NCBI GenBank assembly: GCA_030549495.1 | Contig: JAUIRK010000959.1 | Span: 294,726-358,725 of the forward strand | Length of the DNA stretch: 64,000 bases | Source of the DNA: Nectonema munidae | Taxonomy: Eukaryota; Nematomorpha; Nectonematoida; Nectonematidae | Direction: 5' to 3' | Part shown: positions 44,282 through 54,734 of the stretch, piece by piece | Layout of the letters: every line of letters starts with the position of its first letter | How positions within the stretch are numbered: the first letter of the stretch is position 1 | Position numbers and translations under genes: made by a program | The notes under the pieces: generated by a model | The model's database searches: none | Seen by the model: the letters and a program-made list of their open reading frames with translations, nothing else | Told to the model about the DNA's origin: nothing

Positions 44282-45540
44282 TTTAATCATTAATGCTGTA
44301 TTAAAAGATTTAAATATTTTAGACACGAATACAGCACTCCTACCATCTAAACTTAGACGCCAAAGAATTTATTGGAGAAAAATCAAAACAAAAAAACATG
44401 AAGAATAAGATTTGATGGAAAGATTGATAATACGTTAATTAAAGAAAATAATTATTCTCAATTAAAAGCTGAATGGCATTATGTTTTGGACAGTTTTCCA
44501 GAACAAAAATACATTGATAATAATTTATCGCCAAAAACCTGTTCATCTGAAAACATTACCAAGGAAATTTTATCTGTAATTTGTTCTACAAAATCTCAAC
44601 GTTCTTTGGTTGGTATTTTATGTGATTGCACTAACACAAATATTGGTAAAAACAATGGCTACGTTACAAAATTAGAAGAAAAATTGAAAAGAGCTTTACA
44701 AATTTTTATCTGTATGTTACACACCAATGAAATTTTTTTAGGAAAATATATTCAAGTCTTAGATGGACCTACTTCAGCTCCTAAAACAAATCCGATTGTT
44801 TGTTTTGATAAGATAAAAGGTAAAATTGAAGAAGAAAACACCTTTTTTCTCGATTCTTTGTCCAATGATTAAAAATATTTTTTGAAAATTTGTTTGTTTA
44901 TTCAAAACGCAAATGAAGATCAAAAATTAAGAGAATTTCTGCAAAATTCGCATCCTCGATCCATAAATCATTCAAGATGGTTGAGCACTGCTAATCGTAT
45001 TTTACGACTTTATATCAGCAAAACAGGTCCTACAGAAAAGTTTAAAAAATTAATTTTTATTTTAAATTTTTATGCTCCAGTTTGGTTTAAAGTAAAAAAA
45101 AGATTGGAAATGTAAACATGGAACAAAAAATTTTACTATATGTTAAATTTATATCAAGGTTATAACAGTCATGGTCAAAATATAATCAGGCCTGTTTTTA
45201 TAAACAACTGTTTTTTGCTCATCCAGAGAACATTTTGATCGCCGCATTAGCTAGATTATTTGCTCTGAATGAACTTAGCTTGTAAGTTACACATCTTTAA
45301 TGAGATGTTCTGATGAAAAGAAAATAATAGTAAATTTTGAAGCAAAGAACTATTTAGAAATGATTCAGTGGAAAGAAAAGGAAATGACAATGCCACCCTT
45401 ACTTCAAAATATAAATTTTGAGTGCTTTGATGCTGAAAAGCCTTAGGAGTTTCCTGATTATCTTGCCATTCACAAGTAGGGGAAAGAAACGTAAAATATG
45501 TATCTTCAGCAAGTAAGAGTTTTTGGTGATCAAGCAACAC
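44282..45540 (+). pseudogene. hAT-like transposase relic, LHTNE lineage
   Basis: Remnants in order: ALLPSKLRRQRIYWRK, SLVGILCDCTNTNIGKNNG (acidic site matching GDSTNVNTG at 16.2 kb), LQIFICMLHTNEIFLGKYI, LDGPTSAPKTNPIVCFDKIK. Then PRSINHSRWLSTANRILRLY, FYAPVWFKVK and, in later frames, LFFAHPENILIAALAR and NYLEMIQWKEKEM. Same family type as the split gene at 11.4-17.5 kb but diverged. The N-terminal region is lost and stops are frequent after 45115. No terminal repeats seen. Confidence 0.7.
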
Positions 45541-45975
45541 ATGGATTAATTATCCAAAACAAAAAGTCAAGGCAAGAAGTGGAAAATATTCAGAAAAAAG
45601 TGATTTTATAAAACTTTTTATAGTTTTTTCTTCTTTTATAATAAATATATTTTACTTATTAATATCCATTATAATATGCAACATTTACAAAGTTCTTAGT
45701 AAAGTTGCAGTATGATAACATTTTTGAACAGGTCTTAAAATATGGATATTAAAAACAGGCATATACACCTTTTTCAACATGTTTCGTATTTGCAAGTGCA
45801 AATCTCTTTCATTTCGACCCACCATAATGTATATGTATAAATGTCGTTTCATCAACTCCAAATTTATGTTCTGTTTATAATAAAAATAAATATTTCAAAT
45901 TGACATATTAGTGTGAAGGAAAATTTGTTATTGATCGTTTTTACTACTTTCATTTTATTTCACTCTTGTTTCATT
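45541..45975. other. AT-rich spacer
   Basis: Nothing recognised. Confidence 0.4.
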
Positions 45976-46270
45976 ATGTCTTTGAAAAGTAGAATTTATA
46001 AAAAAAAAAATGGTAGATAAATACTCATAAGTGATCAAGATATCTCAGAAATTATTTTGGCTCAGAATTCAGATTATGAATTTCTTGAGTTGGATAATGG
46101 AGATTTTCTTTGTCAAGAAGAAGAAAATGAGAAAGAAGAAGAATTAGGAAATTTAAGGGTCTGAAAAAATGGACATTTTGATTCTCCATTCATAGAAAAT
46201 GTACCACCATGTGTTTTTCAATCTTTCTTAGATAACGTTTTATAGAAGGATGATGAATTTAGTATCTAGA
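45976..46270 (+). pseudogene. Possible acidic N-terminus of a piggyBac relic
   Basis: A start MSLKSRIYKKKNG, then after a stop ILISDQDISEIILAQNSDYEF, ELDNGDFLCQEEENEKEEE and, after another stop, DSPFIENVPPCVFQSFLD. Acidic N-termini of this type precede piggyBac cores in this window, but no catalytic motif follows. Low confidence; could equally be a decayed host exon. Confidence 0.2.
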
Positions 46271-47120
46271 TGAGAATAGTATCTTGTGTAAAAAATGCAC
46301 ACTTAATAAATTTTAACACTAACATTTTGATAGATATAATTTGTATGCCTCAAAACTCTTTTTGGACTTAAATTTACAATAAATACAATTATCTTCAGCT
46401 ATAAAAGATTTGTTTTTATAATTGAGACGAATTTATAAGCAAAAGTTTGATTATGGTATTAAGTGTACAAATTGTACACAACACTGATTGCATGAAAAAG
46501 ATGCCGTTATTTCACTAGTATATATCAACCCTAAACTATTTGCATTCATTTTTGACTTGCACAAATGTTTTTTTGGTTTATCTTACTTTGCTTGTTTTTG
46601 TCACTCACTCATCATGCATACGTTTTTGCTTCATATTTGTATCCATTAGTCCACTTTCGTTGTTATTTTTACAAGCACTCTTCCCTTTTTTCCCCTCTTT
46701 ACTTGACTATGCTTCAAGAGAGAGATAATGATACGATTGGAGATGCCCATGAAGTAGAGCTTGATTTAGGAGAGGAAGCATGGTTGTATGACAACACTCT
46801 GGATCGAGTAGAAGAACCCAAGGTAGTGAAGAAGTAGGTGAATAAGTCAACTTACATTTTATCAATTCTGAAACAAAAGGCCCAAAAGCACAATGGGATA
46901 CTGGAGTCGCATACAAAAATCTAAGATATAGGCAACGTTAATTAACCAAAAATTAGGCGTTTGCTTTAAGTTATCAAGCAGAACTTAACTCACAAAATTT
47001 TTTTTAGAAAATCGAATTCTTATTTCTTATGACTGAATGGAGAAAAAATTTAAAAAAATCTACTATCAACATTTCCCATGCGTGGATAAGATTGTACACG
47101 TTCAGCATTGCCTCCTGCAT
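46271..47120. other. Spacer, no gene confirmed
   Basis: A plus-strand frame (46565-46837) ends in an acidic stretch (HEVELDLGEEAWLYD) without any family motif; left uncalled. Confidence 0.35.
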
Positions 47121-47121
47121 T

Positions 47122-47127
47122 TTTATT
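47122..47127 (-). promoter_or_regulatory. AATAAA poly(A) signal
   Basis: Minus-strand AATAAA about 72 bp beyond the stop at 47199; fits the candidate gene at 47199-47726. Confidence 0.4.
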
Positions 47128-47198
47128 TGCACTTGATTTTGAACCTTAAAAAGTTTGAAGTTTAAGAAGCGTTCGAGAAAGAATCCTGGAGAATGCTT

Positions 47199-47726
47199 CT
47201 AGAAAAAAGAATTTTCACGAAACAAAGAGTAGAAAATGAAAGCATTAAAAGGTTTACACTCGACTCCAGACAAAGCACCAGAAAATACTTTGTTTGAAGG
47301 ATGAATAAATTCGTTATTTGAGCGGAGAACGTTTTCTTTAGGTTCAGCATGCACTTTTGGATCAGTAGAACTGTCTAGACAAATGAAAGACATGGACAAA
47401 AACATTATCAAATGTACACAAAGCATATTCAAAGCATTTGTCTTTTTCTAAATTAGAATGCTTAGGCTTAAGTTCCTTGACACTAGCAAAGCCGACTTCT
47501 CTATGTACCTGAAATAGCAATGGCTTGTATGTGAGTGAGCCCAACAAAAAGTAAAATAAACGCCTTTAAAATAAAAGTTTATTTTACTATAAAAAAGACG
47601 CTTATTTTGTGTTTTACAAGCAACACCATTGTAAAGTGATTTCTTTTTCAAATCTTTTCTCAGGGGTTCTATAAAATTCCCGTGAAGCATCAAAATAAAA
47701 AAGCTAAGTATTTTGATACACAACAT
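47199..47726 (-). CDS. Candidate small host gene, possibly secreted
   Basis: An ATG at 47726 begins MLCIKILSFFILMLHG, a plausible signal peptide, followed by NFIEPLRKDLKKKSLYNG. An acceptor ttgctatttcag ends at 47509 and opens VHREVGFASVKELKPKH, SNLEKDKCFEYALCTFDN. The coding signal then moves frame: SSTDPKVHAEPKENVLR, NNEFIHPSNKVFSGALSG, VECKPFNAFIFYSLF, stop TAG at 47199. The shift lies in gtttttgtccatgtctttc... up to a second acceptor-like tttgtctag near 47371, so it is either another intron edge or a frameshift. The donor of the first intron is weak. AATAAA follows. I do not recognise the product. It may be a host gene or an old pseudogene. Confidence 0.35.
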
Positions 47727-48170
47727 TTTATTACACTTAATTAACTAATGATCTATTGTCTAAAAAAATCGTGCCTTGAAAAAATTCTTTCTAACTAAAA
47801 AAGGTTTTTGAAAATATTATGGCTTCTATGATACAGCTTGGCTTTTCTAGTCTTAAAAACAGACCTAAATGCAGAAGCTCCCACTTTAGAAAAATTATTT
47901 TAGTGAGTATATATAGATGTACGGTGCTGTTCAAAATAACCGCCACTAAAGTTACATATTTAATAGGGTTCTTTTCTTTGAATAACTTTGAATTTATTAC
48001 TTAGCGATCCAACTATTCAAAATCTGAAAATATGTCACCATAAACGGTTACTTAATGAAAAGGAAACCCACGCCTTAAAATGCAAATTGAATACAGCTGA
48101 TTACATACATACATATATATATATATGGTTTAGCTAAATCTCAAAGAAGAAAGAATACTCCCTGCCTTTT
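47727..48170. other. Spacer
   Basis: Contains a short (AT)n/(CATA)n run near 48100-48125; no gene recognised. Confidence 0.4.
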
Positions 48171-48379
48171 AGAACTATGTGTTCATCAGTGGATACTCCA
48201 ACGGAGAAGATATCATTTTTCTATACAATTAGATGCGAATCTGCTAATGATAAGATTATTTTTGCAGCTTTGATGTTAAGAAGCTATATAACAATATTAA
48301 TATTTAGTATCTCCACAGAAGAAAAAATAGTTATAAACATACATTTCCTTGTTCTTAAATCATTCAGCATTAAAGATAT

Positions 48380-48960
48380 TCTTGAATATAGGAATTCTTT
48401 TATAAATAAAAACAAGACATTGCTAGGGGCAATAAAATGTCCATTATCCTGGCAAGCATTCATATGGATAAAGTTGCAAGTGAGTGCATCAGTGGATTTT
48501 CTTGTAAGCCGTTATTTTATCGAAGATACGTTGATGACATTAATAATTTGGAAACATGGTATGGAAAACTCTTACCTTTTCATCCGTTTTTAGACAATAA
48601 TAGATTTGGGTTACAGTTTTTCCATGAAGTTGACAATGAATCTATTAATTTTTTAGATATAAAAATTTCTGGAACTTTTCATGGTTTGATTACTTCCTTG
48701 TTTATTAAGGAAACAAAATCTAACATTTTGTCATTTAATGCTAATGTTCCTTATAAGTCCAAAGTTGGTAACTTAAAGACCCAAATTTAGCTCATATGTA
48801 AAATTAATAATACAACAAAGCCAATTGAAGATGCGCTATTGCCGAAAAGTGAATTTGTGAATAATGGATACCTACTTCTTCTAATTGACATAACTATCTT
48901 TTCAGACATTTATCGTAATGACCTCAATATTTTATCAAGATATAATAAAATCTGGCCAAA
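48380..48960 (+). mobile_element. Penelope-like reverse transcriptase (fossil)
   Basis: Shows the palm region of a Penelope-like reverse transcriptase: an ILASIHMDKV helix, FYRRYVDDINNL (the YVDD catalytic box), then INFLDIKISG (the INFLDL motif) and a KETKSNILSFNANVPYKSK stretch, in the spacing typical for that group. A weaker upstream stretch (IKDILEYRNSFINKNKT) fits the preceding finger region. Downstream remnants run to about 48960. A broken, old copy with no recognisable endonuclease beside it; the 26.8-27.4 kb fossil is a different copy. Confidence 0.7.
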
Positions 48961-49377
48961 CTTGTTACAAAAATGATCAAGTATTGAAGAAGAAGAAAGT
49001 AATACATCACATTCATTATCTATAAAAGAATCGGTAAGAAAAAGTTAATATTTCTAGTAATAAACCGGTTATTCCTTTCTACGATGAAAACATTAATTAT
49101 AAAATTGAAAAGATCTAAAAAGTAATAGACTTAAGTATGTGCACGTGTTATGGACATGGATAGAAGAGACGATTCAAAAGTCAAAAACACAATGCCTTCA
49201 ACGCGTTGTCTCCCCATTTAAACCAAGGAAGGAGCAGCCTTTATTTAAAAACAAGTACATAATCAATACACGAGAATCTAGCTACACGCTAGCGAGTGTA
49301 ATTGAATAAATATTTAAGAAAGCAAGGATTTTTACTTCGCTGCATGTTTAAAGCTTCTAATTAAGCACGGATCAAAC
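48961..49377. other. Spacer
   Basis: No gene recognised; the right part is probably the 3' flank of the exon at 49514. Confidence 0.4.
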
Positions 49378-49383
49378 TTTATT
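49378..49383 (-). promoter_or_regulatory. AATAAA poly(A) signal
   Basis: Minus-strand AATAAA about 130 bp past the stop at 49514; fits the terminal exon at 49514-49936. Confidence 0.45.
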
Positions 49384-49513
49384 ATAATAAAGTATGAAAT
49401 TAAATTCACTAAAAATTCCATGATAAAACTATTTTAGAATATTCGAGTTAGTTGGCATATTTCATTAATTATTTTGCCATTGATGAAATGACGAAAACAT
49501 TGAGGGAATTATT

Positions 49514-49936
49514 TTAGATTAAGTAATCTAGAAAGGGGTTGCCACTCGCCGCTCTAACCCGCATAACATTGAAAAAAGATAATAAGCTAGTTTTTTCTTT
49601 GACCTTACCAGCAAAGTATTTTTTCTTGTTTGGAGTAGAGGCCGCCATACCAAATTGAATATCAGGAGGGATCTTCACCTTCATCAAGGGTTGAGGAAGA
49701 GCATCCCTAGAAACAGAGTGGCCAGCATTTGAAGCCTGCATTCTTTCTAAGTCTGACCTCTGAGGTATAGAGTCTAGGTTTATGCTCACGTTTTTATTAT
49801 GAGATGACCGCGAAAGGCGTTTGTTCTCTTTCTTTCCGCCATTTTTGAGGTTCAGATGCACTTTACCATTTTTGCGTTTCACTTTAGCGCTCTGGCCATT
49901 TTTATTGATTTTGCAAACAATTTTATCTTTTTTGGT
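49514..49936 (-). CDS. Probable 3'-terminal exon of a host gene
   Basis: A clear acceptor (aaatttttgaaatttcag) ends at 49937 and opens an in-phase frame: TKKDKIVCKINKNGQSAKVK, RKNGKVHLNLKNGGKKENKR, LSRSSHNKNVSINLDSIPQR, SDLERMQASNAGHSVSR, MKVKIPPDIQFGMAAS, KKKYFAGKVKEKTSLLSFF, and a conserved-looking end NVMRVRAASGNPFLDYLI with a stop at 49514. The Lys-rich first half suggests a nuclear or nucleic-acid-associated protein. There are no transposase motifs and no breaks over 140 codons. A GTAAGG inside (after FAG) could be an alternative donor. Product not recognised. Confidence 0.55.
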   Translation of the reverse strand, partial: TKKDKIVCKINKNGQSAKVKRKNGKVHLNLKNGGKKENKRLSRSSHNKNVSINLDSIPQRSDLERMQASNAGHSVSRDALPQPLMKVKIPPDIQFGMAASTPNKKKYFAGKVKEKTSLLSFFNVMRVRAASGNPFLDYLI

Positions 49937-49939
49937 CTG

Positions 49940-50870
49940 AAATTTCAAAAATTTAAACATACAAGGTATAGAGGTATTTTGTGTATAAAACGAAAGCAAA
50001 AATGATCTCGCTTTAAACCGAATATGATAAAACCTTATTCAAAAAGAAAAGACTGAGATTTACGAAATGTTTAGCACCAAAGACTAGATTTCAAAAAAAA
50101 GTAAATCAATGTGGAAAACTATTAAATCAGTATTCAAAACATTTCCTCACCTAATCAAATCAATCCTCAATAACAATAATACACGAAGAGAACAGAGACA
50201 TCAAATTGTTTCAATGAATATTTTATCTAATATATAATAATTTCAAGCGAATCATATATATATATGTAGGTATATTTGTAAAAAAAAAATCGAAAAAAAA
50301 CACCTTTTTTAATAAAAAAAGGTTTGAATTTTCAAAAAGTTGACATTTTTAATTCAAAAATTTTACATCAAAAGAAAATTATTTTTTTTTCTAATTTTTA
50401 CACCATCTTATTCAAAATTGCTTATATTTTATTTTAGAATTTTAAAATTTTGAAAAATATTTATTTTTGACATATTTTTTTTGATTTTAACAATTTTTAA
50501 AAAAACTTTGTGTCAATATTTTCAAATTTTTAACTTTTAAAGAAAACTTCATGCGAGAAATTTTTTTAAAAATATTTTAAACCATGCGCATCTTAAAGAG
50601 CCTCCTTTTACCCACATTTTTTAATTAATTTTAGTTTTTAAAGAAATTCAAAAAAAAAATTTATAAGCCCTTAAACAATATGCACACTTTTACTATTTTT
50701 CACTATATTTTAGCGTGCAAAATGAAGAATGAAATATTTTTTTACATTTTTTTGCATATTCATAAAATAAACCTATTATTTAAGCATACTACGGTGAAAA
50801 AATTAGAAAATATATTTTTTTATTTTTTTTTAAAATTGTTAGGGATTTTGTTAAAGATCTTTGAGAGGAG
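49940..50870. other. Extremely A/T-rich spacer
   Basis: Homopolymeric A and T runs from 50240 to 50860; no gene. Confidence 0.6.
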
Positions 50871-50871
50871 C

Positions 50872-50958
50872 AAGAATCACGGGGGTACCAATTATCTTTA
50901 ACAGGACCTAGAATCACGGGGGTACCAAGGATCTTTCACAGTACGAATGATCTTTACC
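50872..50958 (+). repeat. 38-bp minisatellite, left part
   Basis: Units of the type 'gaatcacgggggtacca' + 'tctttaacaggacc' in tandem, two to three copies, cut by the piggyBac at 50965. Continues at 53040. Confidence 0.8.
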
Positions 50959-50960
50959 GT

Positions 50961-50964
50961 TTAA
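50961..50964. repeat. TTAA target duplication, left (third piggyBac)
   Basis: Partner at 53030-53033. The joined empty site would read accgtTTAAacggt, a palindrome. Confidence 0.65.
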
Positions 50965-51173
50965 TTGCCGAACTTATTAAAAATGTGCTATTCAACTTTT
51001 GTCTTGAATATTTAGTTTAAATATACTTACCTTGAAATGAAATATAAAAAAATGACAATGATGAACAAGTTTTATATGCAATGTCAGACCGGTCCATAAG
51101 TGGACCATTGGTGAAAAGTGAAATCAAAATTTTTTGAAAACAAGCATTTATTGACAAAAGAAAATAAAAGTGG

Positions 51174-51980
51174 TTATTGATGATAAAGGGGAAAGCAGTC
51201 TCGATGGACGTTTTTCTGGCACGCAAAGCAGCATAAAAGTGAATTTTTTTTACAAACCACGCATTTTCGTTGTTGTTGCCTTGAAACGGACACTAAATAG
51301 TGCCCATTCACACTTCTAGAACTTTTAGAAAGATGAGAAGAAGGCCCTGGTTTTGCCATTTTGTCTTCTAAATTAATTTTAATATTATCGACAAGATGAA
51401 AGTACTTCTTTATTTCTCGAAATCTATTTCTCGATATTACCTGTCTCACTAATGAGACTCCAAGATCTAATTGAGTCGACCAAAAGTCTTCCTCTCTTGG
51501 CAATGTATGATACCCCGATAAAATAACAAATCCGATAAAAAATACCTATGTCCTTCCAATCTAGATCAATTGCTTCGTTTTTTTGATTAGCATAAGAAGT
51601 GGATAGTTTTGCCAGTGTTTCCATGTATTCTTTTGGGAAAACTTTGAAAAAAAAATCAATAGGTTCATGAGCTACGTCTTCGGCTAGCTGAGGACAATCG
51701 ACGTGTGAATAAGAAGCTAAATTATTATCAAAGTTTTTCATTTTTTCCATCTGCAGGTTTTATCTTGATCTTCTTCTACTTCAGGGTATGTTACTTCTAT
51801 TTCTCCGCATGTATCTTGAGGAAAAGTATCAAGCATATCATTTTCATCAATGTCTTCGGTATCGGTAACAACATTGTTTTCATCAGGAGGAAGTATAACT
51901 AAATCAATAGGAGTGCCATTTTCCAAAACCTCATCTTCTTCTAAGTGCTCCAAAGCGGAAGATAAATGCTTGAACTTCAT
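51174..51980 (-). pseudogene. PiggyBac (PGBD3-like) transposase with core deleted
   Basis: ATG at 51980: MKFKHLSSALEHLEEDE, IDLVILPPDENNVVTDTED and DIDENDMLD, a PGBD-type acidic N-terminus. A shift near 51740 leads to WKKMKNFDNN and PIDFFFKVFPKEYMETL; another near 51530 leads to GYHTLPREEDFWSTQLDLGV and RNRFREIKKYFHLVDN. The frame then jumps directly from NLEDKMAK to PGPSSHLSKSS and the C-terminal finger RKCVVCKK, CFACQKNVHRDCFPLYH. All three catalytic Asp blocks, about 300 residues, are absent, so this is a non-autonomous deletion derivative. Confidence 0.8.
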
Positions 51981-52067
51981 TTTGACGGAAAAATCAATGA
52001 AACACAAAATAATAAAAAAAAAGTAGTAGTTGTATTGTAACGAAAAAAGTTGGCTCCACACTAACAA

Positions 52068-53029
52068 AAGTCGATATATTTTTAGCTTTACAAGAAGAAA
52101 CAGTGCACGCGCAAGAGCAGTAAGAGAATGATAAAAAGGAGTTATTTCAAAAAATGTGGAACTTATATTATGATCTCTTCATATTCATGAAAACATATTA
52201 GCAAACTGAAATCCATTGATGATACAAAGTACAATGATACTCATCTATTCTATAATTTTTTCAACATTTCTATGACGCGCAAAATTTTTTGTACGTATCA
52301 TCATTATGTATACAGTACTGCGAACATGTACCTTCACAAATGTTGATGATACAAGAATTATTGATTCAAATTCCACGCTTCACATTCTTCCTACATTATA
52401 ATAAGATATCATTATTGTATATATTTGTATGTTTACGATGAAAAATATACTGTTTTATTATTTTACTCAATTCATATGTAAAGTGACATGCTAACGTCTT
52501 CACACAATAAATCAAGAGGTTATATTTTTGAAAGTACAACATTCAACGTCATGAAACTAAAGAAACAGAGATATCAATCATTATGATCAACTCTGTTGAA
52601 AAAATTTACTTTTTCATCGTTTTTTCTAATTATGTGTAAAAAGGGTATATTTCATTGTCACGATACGCCAATGGTCCACTTGTGGATCCTAAATACTTTC
52701 AAAGAATATGGCGACATATTCAAATTTATTTTTTACAGAAACACATTCGTGGCAAAAATAAGGGATAGTATGTCATGAACTGTAAGAATATTTTAGAATT
52801 GCTCGAATATTTTTTTTCTAGAATTTGGATTTTATAAAATTGACTTTTTTTACCATTTCACAATTTTTTATCAATTAATAATTTTTAATAAAAAATTTAT
52901 TTATTTTTGTTTTATTTGTGTATCTCAAAGACTTTTCAATTGAACTTAAGAAAAAAAATGAACCTAAAATATGTTTCATTGTTTTTAATTTGGATTTTAA
53001 CAATGAAGTGAAAAGTGGACCATTGGCGG
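52068..53029. other. PiggyBac 5' flank, AT-rich
   Basis: No further genes; contains the 'ccaatggtccactt' subterminal motif near 52667 and the right terminus. Confidence 0.45.
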
Positions 53030-53039
53030 TTAAACGGTT

Positions 53040-53165
53040 ACACGACCTAGAATCACGGTGGTGCCAATGATCTTTAACAGGACCTAGATTTACGGGGGTA
53101 CCAATGATTTTTAACAGGACCTAAAATCACCATACCAATTATCTTTCACAAGACCGAGAATCATC
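53040..53165 (+). repeat. 38-bp minisatellite, right part
   Basis: Three to four further units ('gacctagaatcacgg', 'gtgccaatgatctttaacag') with small losses; same array as 50872-50958. Confidence 0.8.
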
Positions 53166-53580
53166 CCCTTACTTTTAGTTACGTATGTGCATAATTTGAT
53201 AAAAATTAATTATTAAAGACTAGGTTTATCTTTCAATTTTAAAAGTAAGGGGAGCCAACGATATATTTAAAAAGAATAAATATTTTTTGATTTGAACATT
53301 TTTCGATTCTTTGATTATTCGACAAATATAATATTTAAAATCGTGCAAATTGCAAAGTATAGGTAATAACTTTTGTAACATTGTATGAGGTAGCAAAATA
53401 TGAACAGAAAGTTTGATATTTTTTGATTTTTTAAAGAATATTTTTCGATTCTTTGATTACAGAATTTTATTTTGATTATTTGATAAAATTAATTATTTAA
53501 TATCGTGAAAAAATTAATAACTTATCTAACATCCTCTCCCCGAATGAGGTATATCAAATCTTACATCTAGCAAAATATGA
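53166..53580. other. AT-rich spacer with a diverged duplication
   Basis: 'ttttttgattt' and 'ttcgattctttgatta' words at 53280-53320 recur at 53425-53465, and 'gaatgaggtatatcaaatct' at 53540 recurs at 53685. Confidence 0.5.
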
Positions 53581-53975
53581 ACTGATAGGTTGGAGATGAA
53601 TTATCGCGGTATACATGTTGGAGATGAACCAACGTAGTATACAGGTATAATGTATATAGGTAATAACTTATGAACCATCGTCTCCCCGAATGAGGTATAT
53701 CAAATCTTACATCTAGCAGAATGTGAACAGAAAGTTGAATATTGTCTCCCTAGTTATTTGTACATGGAATAGAAACCATCGTAGTATACAGGTTGAAGAT
53801 GAATCATCGTAGTATACAGGTTAGAGATGAATCATCGTAGTATACAGGTTAGAGATGAATCATCGTAGTATACAGGTTAGAGATGAATCATTGTAGTATA
53901 TAGTTTGGAGATGAATCATCGTAGAATACAGGTTGGAGAAGAATCATCGTAATATACGGGTTGGAGATAACACGC
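53581..53975 (+). repeat. 28-bp minisatellite (atgaatcatcgtagtatacag)
   Basis: Unit 'gtatacaggttagagatgaa' + 'tcatcgta' (28 bp). Six to eight units run head to tail from about 53770 to 53975, with a diverged pair and a partial copy at 53585-53650. The middle units are nearly identical. Confidence 0.9.
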
Positions 53976-54005
53976 AAGTTGTCTACCCGCGTTCAACCGT
54001 ACAGG

Positions 54006-54725
54006 TTATGATATATATATATATATATAACAAAAACACAACTTACAAACTAAAAAAAAATTAAGTATTATATGTACAAGATTGGCATATATAACAGTTT
54101 TCAATATAACAAACAGTTGAGTAATTATCAATGAAATTTTTTTTACTTTTTTTTTGAAACTGTAATAGCTATTATGAACAAAGTCTTTATCATGGAAAAA
54201 TTTATTCCAATAGTTAATTAATCTATCATTTATGCAATTTTTATTAAAAACTTTTTTATTTAATGGTTTAAAAAACTTATGTTGATATCTCAAAAAATAG
54301 TGTGTTGACTGATATAAATAGGTAAACCAATTATTAAAGATTGGAGGGAGATATGTGTAAAAAAACTTGTAAATAAATTTACACATCTGAATTTGATAAA
54401 TATCGCTCACCTTGAGTATAGAGTATTTTGAAAAATAAGCTGAAGTATGACTATTATATTTTAAACTAAAAACAACTCTTATTATGTTTTTTTGTATAGT
54501 TTCAATATTATATATATTAGTATACCCCCAGTTAATTACTCCATAATACAAATGAGGAACAACTAATGCATTATATATTTTAAGTTTTACGCTACTACTA
54601 AAATAATTTTTATATCTTTTCAATATTCCAAATATACTATTTAACTTTACTACGATATGTTTTGTGTGATCAATCCATTTTAATTTATTATCCATCACAA
54701 GACCTAACAAATTAAAAGTTTTCAC
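54006..54725 (-). pseudogene. LINE C-terminal domain
   Basis: FNLLGLVMDNKLKWIDHTKH (the typical LG..+D..L.W..H motif after the palm), LYYGVINWGYTN, and a Lys/Phe-rich thumb and tail region. The motif order follows the reverse transcriptase at 54.9-55.6 kb directly. Confidence 0.8.
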
Positions 54726-54734
54726 TGTTTCAAA

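Larger units (their letters stand above)
50965..53029 (-). mobile_element. Internally deleted piggyBac in a minisatellite
   Basis: TTAA-flanked segment with transposase remains on the minus strand. The ends match only weakly (TTGCCGA versus CCGCCAA read inward), but the subterminal palindromic word 'agtggaccattgg' occurs near both ends (51093 and 53013), and its reverse complement-like 'ccaatggtccactt' near 52667. The minisatellite continues on both sides, which independently supports an insertion. 2.07 kb. Confidence 0.7.
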
